Positions 1-8,696 of a stretch of 64,000 bases of DNA are shown here, one piece after another; position 1 is the first letter of the stretch, and every line of letters begins with the position of its first letter. The notes beneath the pieces are model-generated. The model saw only the letters and a list, made by a program, of their open reading frames with translations. It was not told where the DNA came from and ran no database searches. Both the position numbers and the translations under genes were made by a program. The stretch comes from Saccharospirillum sp. (GTDB taxonomy: Bacteria; Pseudomonadota; Gammaproteobacteria; Pseudomonadales; Natronospirillaceae), in assembly GCA_018402545.1 (NCBI GenBank), contig JAGYIL010000004.1, positions 62,001-126,000 of the forward strand, given 5' to 3'.

Positions 1-849
1 ACAAAAAATTACTGTTTCAACTATGTATCTTGGTAGTTCACCCGCAAGCTCAATGAATGAAGCTGAATTAAGTGTCTTTAAAGCAAGCTTACCTAAGGTT
101 TTCGAATACCAACTTTCAGCATGTATTAGCTTTATTTCTTTTATTCCGTGAAGACTTTCATTCAGAAGTTTTAGCTTTTGTTGGTTAAGGTTTTCTATTG
201 CTTGTCCATGTATGGTGATCTGTTTCTTTGTAAATAGATATATGGTTACGTAAATTGTGCCGATTAGACCGATTGCAGCAACTGCTAAAGTTATATTTAC
301 GTAGAATAGAGAGCCAATTATGAATACGGCTGTTAGCGTTTGAGCGACGAAATTCAATGCTTGCTGTACTACCATGTAAATAAATCTAGGGATCTCTTGC
401 GTTATATTTGAGATAAGTTTAGACGAATTTTGTTGCGCAAAGAAAACGTATGGTGAGAGCACATAGTTTGAGTACAGGCGTGTTTGAAGGTTTGCACCAA
501 CTCTGACTGAGAATCTTATTGAAAACCAAATCGATAGCGCGGTAATGGTGTTGCTAATAAGTATGGTCGTTGCAGCAAATATAGCGAAAGCGACAAAGTA
601 CTGGTTGTTACTCTCGAATTGAAAATAGTCATATGACCATTTTAACAATTCATTTGTCTGGATAAGGCTGGGTGTCGTTATAATTGCGATGAAGGGTGCT
701 ATAGATGCGATGCCGGCAAGCTGAAACAGTGTTGACGCCATAAAGAGAGCCTGTAGCAAAGCTAGTTTTGAGAATAATGATCGCTCAATAAGACTGAGCC
801 CCATCATTATGTAGTCTTTAATAGATAGGCTTTTACCGCTGTTATTCAT
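1..849 (-). CDS. ABC exporter, membrane domain (partial, C-terminus outside window)
   Basis: The frame is open from an ATG at 849 to the window edge (283 codons, no stop), so the gene is cut. The residues are those of an exporter-type ABC transmembrane domain: hydrophobic spans near residues 25-50, 60-85, 130-155 and 160-180, then a helical stretch with the NESLHGIKEIKLIHAE pattern typical of the coupling-helix region of MsbA/PglK-like flippases. The ATP-binding half lies outside. The start overlaps the stop of the preceding small gene (ATGA), so the two are probably translationally coupled. Base composition is clearly more A/T-rich than the genes beyond 2 kb, as is common in exchanged polysaccharide loci. 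Polysaccharide or lipid-linked sugar export is inferred from context. Confidence 0.8.
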   Translation of the reverse strand, partial: MNNSGKSLSIKDYIMMGLSLIERSLFSKLALLQALFMASTLFQLAGIASIAPFIAIITTPSLIQTNELLKWSYDYFQFESNNQYFVAFAIFAATTILISNTITALSIWFSIRFSVRVGANLQTRLYSNYVLSPYVFFAQQNSSKLISNITQEIPRFIYMVVQQALNFVAQTLTAVFIIGSLFYVNITLAVAAIGLIGTIYVTIYLFTKKQITIHGQAIENLNQQKLKLLNESLHGIKEIKLIHAESWYSKTLGKLALKTLNSASFIELAGELPRYIVETVIFC

Positions 850-1058
850 TTTGCACTCAACCCGATTTCGTGACATTGCTTTCTTAGCTTTTGCGCTTTG
901 ATGAAATTATTTGAATAGTGTATGAAACACATTAGCATTCCCTCCTCGTCTGCTGCTATTTGCCGATTGATACAGAAAGTTCTTATAAAATATATTAACG
1001 AGAATAAAAGGTTCTCTTTTGCTGAAGTTAGGGTTAATCGTGTGCATTGGTTATTCAT
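846..1058 (-). CDS. Small protein of unknown function between glycosyltransferase and ABC exporter
   Basis: This frame encodes 70 residues from the ATG at 1058. The start overlaps the glycosyltransferase stop (ATGAATAA) and the stop overlaps the ABC start (ATGA). Both junctions are the kind seen in tightly coupled operons, which is the main argument that it is real. A GGGGTC stretch lies about 9 nt upstream of the start. The product has no signal peptide, has a short hydrophobic helix near residues 13-25, and is rich in Cys, His and Lys towards the end. I do not recognise the family. An accessory role in the export or glycosylation step is possible but is only inference. Confidence 0.6.
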   Translation of the reverse strand: MNNQCTRLTLTSAKENLLFSLIYFIRTFCINRQIAADEEGMLMCFIHYSNNFIKAQKLRKQCHEIGLSAK

Positions 1059-2145
1059 AGCAATAGACCCCAATGGTTTGTTTGGCACATTGATCAGCCG
1101 TAAGTTTGAATCGATCCCGAACGGGGGAGGTTTGATCAGGCGTGCTTATCAGGTCAGTCATTGCCGCAGAGAGTGCAAGTGGCGTCTGTGCGACGGGAGA
1201 AAGCCCCGTTTGAACGCCGTTTTGAGCGAGATGCACGGTATCGGTAGTGAGTAAGGTTGTTCCCAACCCAAGCGTTTCCAGGGCAACCATCGGCATGCCT
1301 TCATGGTCTGAACACAGCACGACGGCATCGCATGCCTGAATAATCGCGGGAATGTCGTTTCGGTGGCCATGGAATTGAACCTGAGGTTCGGCCAGGCTCA
1401 GTGTGTCGGCCTGGGCTTTCAGGGTGGCTTCTAACGGGCCATTTCCAACGATGTGAAAGCGGTATTGGTTGGATTGGTCCAGAACAAGCCTAGCGGCTTC
1501 CAGGAACAGGTCTACTCGTTTTACCGGCACCAGGCGGCCAATGATGGCGATGTGTATGCAGCCGGGTTCAAACACCAGGTCGGTGCCGGCGTTGGCCTTT
1601 TCGGTCAGCTCTTCGAGGTCGACGCCGTTGGGTACGCAATAGAGGTGTTGTGCGCCATAGTGGCCTTTGAGCTTGTCCATCAGTTCCCGGGATACGACGA
1701 TGACGCCGTCTTGCAGCCAGCGGCCGCAGGCGTGGTCTACCCAGCGTTGAATGCTTGTTTTGAGGCCGCCATTGAATTCGCTGGCGCCGTGTACGGTGCG
1801 CACACACCGAGCGCGCAGAGTGGTCAGGTTGGCCAGGCTGCCGAGAATGTTCTCTTTTTGGCGGTGGGTGTGAATAACGGTTGGTTTGAATGCCTTTATG
1901 GCCCGGCGAATGCCCTGGAACAGTTGCCAGGCAGAACAGCGTGTTTCGTCTAATACGGTAACCGGGATGTCGATGGCGCGCAGGCGGGAGGCAAGTTCGC
2001 CTTCGTTCATCAGAACGGCGGCTACAGTGCAGTCTTTATTGAGTTGTTTGATCAGGGCATAGGCCTGGGCTTCGGCGCCCGCCCAAAGGTCTCCTGAAAC
2101 AATATGCAGGACCCGGATCTTTTCTGTGGATCGGGAAATCGACAT
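1051..2145 (-). CDS. GT4-family glycosyltransferase
   Basis: About 364 residues with the GT-B fold layout. An N-terminal Rossmann-like segment begins RVLHIVSGDLWAGAEAQ (acceptor domain). The C-terminal group 1 domain has IAIIGRLVPVKRVDLFLEAA, VGNGPLEATLKAQ and the SDHEGMPMVALETLGLG donor-binding motif containing the conserved Glu residues. It would transfer a sugar from an activated donor to a lipid-linked or polysaccharide acceptor on the cytoplasmic side. It heads the operon that runs into the small protein and the ABC exporter. The start at 2145 is chosen because the domain begins right after it; an ATG at 2181 is possible. It is divergent from the GT2 gene. Confidence 0.85.
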   Translation of the reverse strand: MSISRSTEKIRVLHIVSGDLWAGAEAQAYALIKQLNKDCTVAAVLMNEGELASRLRAIDIPVTVLDETRCSAWQLFQGIRRAIKAFKPTVIHTHRQKENILGSLANLTTLRARCVRTVHGASEFNGGLKTSIQRWVDHACGRWLQDGVIVVSRELMDKLKGHYGAQHLYCVPNGVDLEELTEKANAGTDLVFEPGCIHIAIIGRLVPVKRVDLFLEAARLVLDQSNQYRFHIVGNGPLEATLKAQADTLSLAEPQVQFHGHRNDIPAIIQACDAVVLCSDHEGMPMVALETLGLGTTLLTTDTVHLAQNGVQTGLSPVAQTPLALSAAMTDLISTPDQTSPVRDRFKLTADQCAKQTIGVYCYE

Positions 2146-2264
2146 GTACTCAACATCCGTGTTGGTTATACTGTGCTGCATTATGCATCAGGGAAGGCTG
2201 TGTTTAAAGCGCCTTTCCCGGTCTTTATGGCTAATCGTTACCACCCTGGTCCAAGGAGTTGACC

Positions 2265-3413
2265 ATGTTACCTGCCCTGTTCTGGCTTCTGGCGGTCTGT
2301 GCCGTTTATAGCTATTTTCTCTACCCGCTGGCGCTGATCGCGCTGCGCGCCATTACCCGCCCCGAAGCCATAGCGCCACCCGAAAGTCACACTGGCGAAC
2401 CCCCATTTCTGAGCCTTATCGTCACCGTTTACAATGAAAAACACCGCATCGAGCAGAAAATTCAGAACGTTCTAACGCTGAATTACCCGGCCGATCGGCT
2501 GGAGCTCATTGTCGCTTCCGATTGCAGCGATGATGGTACTGATGATCTCGTTAAAACCTATGCCGAACAGGGCATCCGCCTGGTGCGGGCCGAGCAGCGT
2601 CTGGGTAAGGAGAACGCACAGTTAGCGGCTATTCAGGCTGCTAAAGGCGAGGTGCTGGTGTTTTCCGATGTCGCCACTCAAATGGACCCGGAAGCCTTGC
2701 AGAACCTGAGCCTGTATTTCGCCGATGCCAGAGTAGGCGCCGTTTCCAGTGAAGACCGGTTCATCAGCAAGAATGGAAAAGTGGCCGGTGAAGGCGCCTA
2801 CGTTAAGTATGAAATGTGGTTGCGCCAGCAAGAAAGCCAGCTCGGGGGCCTGGTAGGCCTGAGCGGCTCGTTTTTTGCCGCCCGGGCGGAGGTGTGTGAA
2901 CAGTGGGATATCCATTCACCGAGTGATTTCAATACCGCCCTGAATTGCGCTCGCCTCGGGCTGCGCTCAGTCACCGCGCCCAATGTACTTGGCTACTATG
3001 AAGATTTGAAAGACGCCTCGCGCGAGTACGCCCGTAAAGTCCGCACGGTATTGAGGGGCATGACCGGCCTGGCACGCCACCCGGATGTATTGAACCCTGT
3101 TCGGTTTGGTTTGTTTTCATTCCAGGTGTTCAGCCACAAGCTGATGCGCTGGGGCGTGCCCTGGTTTTTGCTGGCGTTGCTTGTTGTCACTCTGGTGTTG
3201 GCGAATGATGGCTGGATCTACACCCTGGCCCTGGTGGCGCAGGCGGTGTTCTATGGCATTGCAGCCTGGGGGCACTGGGGGCGTGGCGGGCGTGAAAATG
3301 GCGCCGTGCGGTTGGTGTATTTCTTTGTTCAGGTTAACCTGGCCCTGGCCGATTCCGCCATTCAGTTTTTCAAAGGCACGCGCATGACCACCTGGAAGCC
3401 ATCGGCCCGATGA
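2265..3413 (+). CDS. GT2-family glycosyltransferase, membrane-anchored
   Basis: 382 residues from the ATG at 2265, which has AAGGAG six bases upstream (the in-frame TTG at 2259 overlaps this site). A short N-terminal membrane segment is followed by a GT-A domain: LSLIVTVYNEKHRIEQKI, ASDCSDDGTDDLV, VFSDVATQMDPEAL (DxD-like position) and a QQE motif (LRQQESQLGG) typical of processive or EPS-type GT2 enzymes. C-terminal hydrophobic spans lie near residues 290-320 and 325-360. It probably adds sugars to a lipid-linked exopolysaccharide intermediate at the inner membrane. Its stop overlaps the start of the aminotransferase (ATGA), forming a two-gene operon. Confidence 0.85.
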   Translation: MLPALFWLLAVCAVYSYFLYPLALIALRAITRPEAIAPPESHTGEPPFLSLIVTVYNEKHRIEQKIQNVLTLNYPADRLELIVASDCSDDGTDDLVKTYAEQGIRLVRAEQRLGKENAQLAAIQAAKGEVLVFSDVATQMDPEALQNLSLYFADARVGAVSSEDRFISKNGKVAGEGAYVKYEMWLRQQESQLGGLVGLSGSFFAARAEVCEQWDIHSPSDFNTALNCARLGLRSVTAPNVLGYYEDLKDASREYARKVRTVLRGMTGLARHPDVLNPVRFGLFSFQVFSHKLMRWGVPWFLLALLVVTLVLANDGWIYTLALVAQAVFYGIAAWGHWGRGGRENGAVRLVYFFVQVNLALADSAIQFFKGTRMTTWKPSAR

Positions 3414-4570
3414 GTTGGGCAGTGTATCCGCCAGCCGGCAATCCGGTTGTGCTGCGGTCGTCTGGTTTGGATGTTGCAAATCTGTTCCCTGCTCATCATC
3501 TGGTCTGGTTGCAATCGGGAACCGCGGCACTGGCGTGGTGTTTGTGCCAGCAACGGTTGTTGCACCCCGAGATTGCAGAGCCGGAAGTGCTAATCCCCGC
3601 CTATGGTTGCCCTGATCTGGTCGCTGCTGCTGATTTCGCTGGCTACACCCCCCGGCTGGTAGACCTGGCCGAAGGCACCAGTGAATACGATGCTGCTGCC
3701 CTGCTGGCTGCAGTCAATGAAAACACCCTGGCGATACTGGCGGTTAACTTTCTGGGGCTGGCGGCCAACGTGAGCGCCATTCGGGCACTGCTGCCCGAAG
3801 CGTCATCGATTGCGATTATTGAAGACAACGCTCAGTGGTTTCCGGAACCCGATCGGCCCGTAACAACCGAGGCTGATTACCTCACCTTTTCGTTTGGCCG
3901 TGGCAAAGCCATCGGGCTTCTAAGCGGCGGCCTGGTTGCCGCCCGAGTTCAGCCTGTGCCGATGGACGTTCTATCGCCCGTTACCGATAAACGCTGGCCG
4001 GTAAAAGCCCGACTCTATAACGCCTTGTTGCACCCGGCTTTGTACGGTTTGGTGACCAGGTTGCCGGGTCTGTCGTTGGGGCAGACGCGCTATCACGCTC
4101 TGGAAACCTTGATGGAAATGGATCCGCAGCCTAGAACAGTTCTCGCAGCGAACATTGAGCGTTACCAGCAGTTCGATACCTGGCGGGAAACCTGTTTCGA
4201 TGAGGCCTTCACCGCCATCAGTGCGGTTCAGGTGCCAGGGCTGACAACCCAGGGCAGACACACCGCTAACCGGGGGCGTTTGTTGCGTTACCCGGTGTTA
4301 CTGGCGAACCGTGAACAGCGGGATGCCGCACTGGCTTCGCTGACGCAGGCAGGGCTGGGCGCTACGGCGATGTACCGGCATGCGTTGCCAGACATCGCCG
4401 GTTTGGAAGGGCGCTTCGAACGCTCACTGGTTCCCAATGCCCAGCAATTTGCCGACCGGCTGATTACGTTGCCGGTTCATACGGGTATCACCCGGCCGGT
4501 TATAGAGCGCATCATAAACACGCTGTCCCGCTCCCTCGCGTCTATCCCCTCAAGCCCGGCAGACTCCTAG
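3410..4570 (+). CDS. DegT/DnrJ/EryC1/StrS-type PLP aminotransferase
   Basis: 386 residues. The fold signature is visible: an N-terminal LQSGTAALAWCL pocket for the cofactor phosphate, IPAYGCPDLVAAADFAGYTP, IIEDNAQWF with the Asp that contacts the pyridine nitrogen, and SFGRGKAIGLLSGG carrying the PLP-binding lysine near residue 166. The family makes amino sugars for surface polysaccharides, or is catalytically silent in some members. The ATGA overlap with the GT2 gene ties it to exopolysaccharide synthesis. The C-terminal end is shorter and less conserved than in canonical members, so the substrate cannot be named. It converges on prsT with an 11-base gap. Confidence 0.75.
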   Translation: MSWAVYPPAGNPVVLRSSGLDVANLFPAHHLVWLQSGTAALAWCLCQQRLLHPEIAEPEVLIPAYGCPDLVAAADFAGYTPRLVDLAEGTSEYDAAALLAAVNENTLAILAVNFLGLAANVSAIRALLPEASSIAIIEDNAQWFPEPDRPVTTEADYLTFSFGRGKAIGLLSGGLVAARVQPVPMDVLSPVTDKRWPVKARLYNALLHPALYGLVTRLPGLSLGQTRYHALETLMEMDPQPRTVLAANIERYQQFDTWRETCFDEAFTAISAVQVPGLTTQGRHTANRGRLLRYPVLLANREQRDAALASLTQAGLGATAMYRHALPDIAGLEGRFERSLVPNAQQFADRLITLPVHTGITRPVIERIINTLSRSLASIPSSPADS

Positions 4571-4580
4571 CTGGCCGACT

Positions 4581-7235
4581 TCAGGCCGGCGCGGCGTTAC
4601 TCGCCTCGGCTTCTTGAAGGTGTTGTTCAATGTCTGCGTTGTTCGGTGCCAACTGGCGCGCCCGCGTCAGTACGGTAACGGCTTGCTGATGTTCCCCGTT
4701 CAGGTGCAGTAACCAGCCGTAGGTATCCAGAATGCCGGGGTTTTCCGGGGCAAGGTCGGCGGCCCGGGCCGCCAGGTCCAGCGCTTCGGCCGGGCTGTCT
4801 TCGCGCAGCAGCCAGGCCAGGTTGTTCAAGGCAGCAACGTGGCTTGAATCCCGCCGAACGGTTTCGCGGTAGGCGCTGATGGCCTCGGCGTTGGCCTGCT
4901 GATTCAAGTAATAGTTTCCTTTCATGAACCAGGGTGCGGCTGCATCGGGGTCGACCTGGTGCCATTGCTCAAGTGCAACGACCAGTCGTTCCGGTTCCAG
5001 ATCACTGATCAGCGCCGTGTAGGTGGCAGCCAGCTCGCGGCTGGGTGAACGGGACCAATAGGGGCGTACAAAGTCGAGTGCACCGGAACGATTATTGTTG
5101 GCGGCCATCAGCCGGGCTTTCTGCGCGACTATATCGAGATTATCTGGCCGGCTTGCCAGCAAGGTGTCGAGTCGGGCCTGGGCGTCTTCGCTGTTGCCCT
5201 GGTTGTTGTCGATCTGGGCGGCCAGAAATTGCGCCTGCAAGTCGTTCGGCTGGCGCTGTTCTGCCTGTTCGATCCAGCGGCTGGCATCGGTCCAGTTGCC
5301 CTGGCTGGCGGCTTGTTGCGCCCGGGCCCGGAAGTACTGGCCGGTCATGGCGCGGGCTCGCGGTTGTTCTGAATCCTGATACTGGCTGGCCAGTTCACCT
5401 GCCCGGTCCCATTCGGCCAGCGTCAGCAACCGGTTCATGGCGACCGAGTTCAATTCCAGCGCAACGTCTTGTGGACTGGCGGCGGCTTGCTCCCGTAACC
5501 AGGCAAGGGTATCGGTGGCTGAGGTGGCATCGGTACGCCATTGCAGCGCGGCTTCCAGCAAGTCGGGCCGTTCCGGAATGGCCTGATAACCGCGCATCAG
5601 TAAGTCGGTTGCGGCCAGCGTTTGGCCTTGCTGGCGCATCAGTTGTGCGGTGGCCGGGTAGGCTTCGGTGAACTCGGGGTGGTCTTCCAGCAGTGAGGTC
5701 ATTTGCACCAGGGCCCGGTTGGCGTTGCCTGCGCGATAGTCGAGCATGCTGCTGATCCAGTAAGGGTTCGGCTCTTCCGGAAATGCTTCGGTGAGCTCAT
5801 TGGCAATGCGCTGTGCTTCTTCCATTTCATCTTCAGCCACCAGGGTGGTCACGTAGAACTGAGTGGTCAGCCAGTCGGCGGGGTTAATGGAGTAGGCTTT
5901 GCGCAGGTGGCCCAGGGCTAGCTGGGGCTGATCGCGATCGGCGTAGTATTGCGCCAGCATCAGCATCAGTCGGGTGCGGTCTGGCTCCAGCTCCAGTGCT
6001 TTGCTTAATGTTTGAATGCCCAGTTGGCTGCGGCCGTCGCGTAACAACAAGGCGCCGTATAACGCCAGCAGGTCGGCATCGTCGGGGCGGGCCAGTAACG
6101 CGGTGTTGAGTACATCGAGCGCTTCCTGGCTGCGGCCGAGTTCAACTTGCGCCAGCGCTGCCGCTTGTACAAAGGTTGCTGGTGCGGTTTCAGGGTCGAG
6201 GTGTTCCGACAACAGTTGTTCGCCGTCGGTGACTTCACCGTCCTGCAGGGTCAGCAGGCCCAGCATCATGCCGGCGTTCCGGTTGGCCGGGAACTGGTTC
6301 AGAATGTCCTGAAAGGCGTTTTTGGCGCTTAGCACATCTCCCCGGCTGGCGGCGGTAATGGCCTCCCGGTATTGCTGCTGGGCGGAATAAGCTTCGGGGT
6401 TCGCCTCGCGCACGATGTTGTTGTAAGCCGTTGCTTCAACCGGGCGTCCCAGTTCTGTCAGCACCGACGACAGCAGCTCCAGCACCTGTATCCGCTCCTG
6501 AAGCATCATGTCGGTTGAGGGCAGGTCGATCAGCGCCTGAGTGAGGTGCGCTTCAGCCTGAGTCAGCTGGTTGTTCTGGTAATCCACCCGGGCCGCCAGG
6601 TAATTAACCTCGGGCAAACTCTTCTGGGCTTCAGGCAACTGGTCGATCAGGGCATTGGCCTGCTGGTAGCGGCCGGTATCGGTGAGGGTGGTGATCAGGT
6701 CGAGCGTTATGTCGGTATTATCCGGGTAGTCTGCATGCAATTGGGTCAGGCGTTGTACGGCCGTTTGGGTGCGGCCATTCTGGAATTCGACAAGCGCCAG
6801 TAACCGGCCCTGGGTTGCCGGGTTCTCATCGGGTGCTTCCACGCTGGCCAGCACGGTTTCTGCTGAAACAAACTTGCCCTGTTTCAAATACGCCTGTGCC
6901 AGTAACTGCCGGGATTCATCGGTGTGTCGGTCGCTGACCGATTCCAGCAGCGTCTGGGCGCTGCTGGGGCTGCCAATGGTCAACAGTAAGCGGGCATAGC
7001 GATGGGTCTGTTCCAAGTCGCCCGGGTTGGCCTGAATAGCGTTGCGCTGCTCAATCATCGCCGCGCGGTATTGGCCCTGTTCTTCATAGGATTGGCTGCG
7101 CTGCACATGGGTGCTGCTGGCTTCGTTGCCAGTAGTGTCGTTGCAACCGGCTAGTAGCAAGGTAACGGTGAAACCGGCAAGCCACCAAAGGGGGCGCTGC
7201 ATTGCCGTGTTGATCGGCTGGGAAATCCTGTTCAT
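4581..7235 (-). CDS. prsT: PEP-CTERM system TPR-repeat lipoprotein PrsT
   Basis: 884 residues from the ATG at 7235. A lipoprotein signal ends in the lipobox TLLLAGC, so the mature protein should be lipid-anchored. The rest is a long solenoid of TPR-like helix pairs; repeats of the form A..lLa...P.n......a.l....G are visible throughout, the last ones near the C-terminus (NNLAWLLREDSP, LDTYGWLLHLNGEHQQAV). Length and layout match the PEP-CTERM-associated TPR lipoprotein family that sits beside prsK and prsR in exosortase loci. It probably scaffolds envelope-side assembly or secretion of exopolysaccharide. It is co-oriented with and downstream of prsR; AAGGA lies upstream of the start. Confidence 0.85.
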   Translation of the reverse strand: MNRISQPINTAMQRPLWWLAGFTVTLLLAGCNDTTGNEASSTHVQRSQSYEEQGQYRAAMIEQRNAIQANPGDLEQTHRYARLLLTIGSPSSAQTLLESVSDRHTDESRQLLAQAYLKQGKFVSAETVLASVEAPDENPATQGRLLALVEFQNGRTQTAVQRLTQLHADYPDNTDITLDLITTLTDTGRYQQANALIDQLPEAQKSLPEVNYLAARVDYQNNQLTQAEAHLTQALIDLPSTDMMLQERIQVLELLSSVLTELGRPVEATAYNNIVREANPEAYSAQQQYREAITAASRGDVLSAKNAFQDILNQFPANRNAGMMLGLLTLQDGEVTDGEQLLSEHLDPETAPATFVQAAALAQVELGRSQEALDVLNTALLARPDDADLLALYGALLLRDGRSQLGIQTLSKALELEPDRTRLMLMLAQYYADRDQPQLALGHLRKAYSINPADWLTTQFYVTTLVAEDEMEEAQRIANELTEAFPEEPNPYWISSMLDYRAGNANRALVQMTSLLEDHPEFTEAYPATAQLMRQQGQTLAATDLLMRGYQAIPERPDLLEAALQWRTDATSATDTLAWLREQAAASPQDVALELNSVAMNRLLTLAEWDRAGELASQYQDSEQPRARAMTGQYFRARAQQAASQGNWTDASRWIEQAEQRQPNDLQAQFLAAQIDNNQGNSEDAQARLDTLLASRPDNLDIVAQKARLMAANNNRSGALDFVRPYWSRSPSRELAATYTALISDLEPERLVVALEQWHQVDPDAAAPWFMKGNYYLNQQANAEAISAYRETVRRDSSHVAALNNLAWLLREDSPAEALDLAARAADLAPENPGILDTYGWLLHLNGEHQQAVTVLTRARQLAPNNADIEQHLQEAEASNAAPA

Positions 7236-7297
7236 GGGGTTGCTGTCCTTGTTTTTGTGGCAGTTGGATGCGCTGTTGCAAAACGATGTCACGGTAC

Positions 7298-8680
7298 TCA
7301 CAGCGAATCTTCCTCGGTTTTCTTGTCGGTACTCAGAGAATATTTTCGAATCAGGTCATAGAGGGTCGGGCGGGTAATGCCCAGCATTTTAGCAGCCATG
7401 GAGACATTGTATTCGCTCAGTGCCAAGGCCTGTTCAATGGCTTCCACTTCGGCCGACTGGCGAATCTTACGCAGGTTCAGGTTCAACAGCCCGTCACCCT
7501 CGCTTTTCAGATCGAGGTCTTCGGCGTTCAAAATGTGGTTGTCGGCCAGCACGACCGCACGTTTGACTTTGTTTTCAACTTCGCGAATGTTGCCGGGCCA
7601 TTCGTAGGCGTCAATGCCGGCCAGGGCATCGTCGGAAAAGCGCAGGCTGCGCTGCTTCATTGATCGACCGTATTTTTGCAGGAAGAAATTGGCCAGCAAG
7701 CGCGCGTCGGTTCCGCGGCTGCGCAAGGGCGGAATCTCTACAACGATTTCGCAAATCCGGTAATACAGGTCTTCGCGGAACTGGCCATTGGTTACCATGG
7801 TTTTCAGGTCTTTGTTGGTTGCGCAGATCACCCGGGCATCGATATTAATGGCCTTGCGTCCGCCGACCCGTTCAATCACCCGCTCTTGCAGGAAGCGCAA
7901 CAGCTTGGCTTGCAGTGGCAGTGGCATATCGCCAATTTCATCAAGAAACAGGGTGCCACTGTTGGCTTGTTCAATGCGGCCCTCGGTGGTTTTTCCCGCC
8001 CCGGTAAAGGCGCCTTTTTCATAACCAAACAGTTCGCTTTCGATCAGGTTTTCCGGCACCGCGGCGCAATTGATAGCAACAAAAGGGCGCTCTTTCCGGT
8101 CGCTCATGGTGTGAATGGCCCGGGCCAGCACTTCTTTGCCGGTGCCACTTTCACCCAGCAGAGTGGAAGTAACCGGAGACTGGGCAATTTTCTCAGCCAT
8201 GCGACAAACACGCTTCATGGTTGCATCGGCCGTTACCAGGCCGGCTATGGGTTCGAAAAAGGCTTGCTGGGTACGGTTTTCGTGTTCCAGTCGGGCAATG
8301 CGGAAGGCCTGGTCTACTACCAGGCTCAGGCGTTCAGGGTCGACTGGTTTCAAATAGAAGTCGAAGGCTCCGGCGGCAATGGAATCGAGCGCGTTCTTGT
8401 GATCGTTTTTTCCAGTCATCACAATGATTTTGCTGTCGGGTGCAATGGTGAGAATGTCGCGTATACAGGCAAAACCTTCACTGACGCCTTCGTCATCCGG
8501 CGGCAAACCCAGGTCCTGAATGATGATGCTGGGGTTGTACATGCGCACGGCATTCAGGGCTTCGGTTCTGTCTTTTGCGGTAATCAGCGTCGACTCGAAG
8601 TCATCGAAGTGCCATTTAAGCTGGCTTTGCAAGCCTTCATCGTCTTCTACAATCAGTATCGTTCGATCGAGCGCTTCCAT
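7298..8680 (-). CDS. prsR: PEP-CTERM-box response regulator, sigma54 activator PrsR
   Basis: 460 residues from the ATG at 8680, which has a clean AGGAGGAG ribosome site and lies 16 bases after prsK. Domains in order: a receiver at about 8-125 with the phospho-acceptor Asp near residue 56 (IIIQDLGLPP); an AAA+ sigma54-interaction domain at about 145-390 with the Walker A GESGTGKE, the sigma54-contacting GAFTGA loop and the GTLFLDEIGDMP Walker B; and a Fis-type helix-turn-helix at the C-terminus (MAAKMLGITRPTLYDLI). It is the partner of PrsK and is expected to activate sigma54 promoters of PEP-CTERM genes, four of which lie within 14 kb with matching elements. Confidence 0.92.
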   Translation of the reverse strand: MEALDRTILIVEDDEGLQSQLKWHFDDFESTLITAKDRTEALNAVRMYNPSIIIQDLGLPPDDEGVSEGFACIRDILTIAPDSKIIVMTGKNDHKNALDSIAAGAFDFYLKPVDPERLSLVVDQAFRIARLEHENRTQQAFFEPIAGLVTADATMKRVCRMAEKIAQSPVTSTLLGESGTGKEVLARAIHTMSDRKERPFVAINCAAVPENLIESELFGYEKGAFTGAGKTTEGRIEQANSGTLFLDEIGDMPLPLQAKLLRFLQERVIERVGGRKAINIDARVICATNKDLKTMVTNGQFREDLYYRICEIVVEIPPLRSRGTDARLLANFFLQKYGRSMKQRSLRFSDDALAGIDAYEWPGNIREVENKVKRAVVLADNHILNAEDLDLKSEGDGLLNLNLRKIRQSAEVEAIEQALALSEYNVSMAAKMLGITRPTLYDLIRKYSLSTDKKTEEDSL

Positions 8681-8696
8681 GGGCTCTCCTCCTGGT

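Noticed and set aside
1453-1953. 166-residue plus-strand frame inside the glycosyltransferase
   Set aside because: It is the antisense shadow of a clear GT4 gene; the residue pattern is that of reversed codons.
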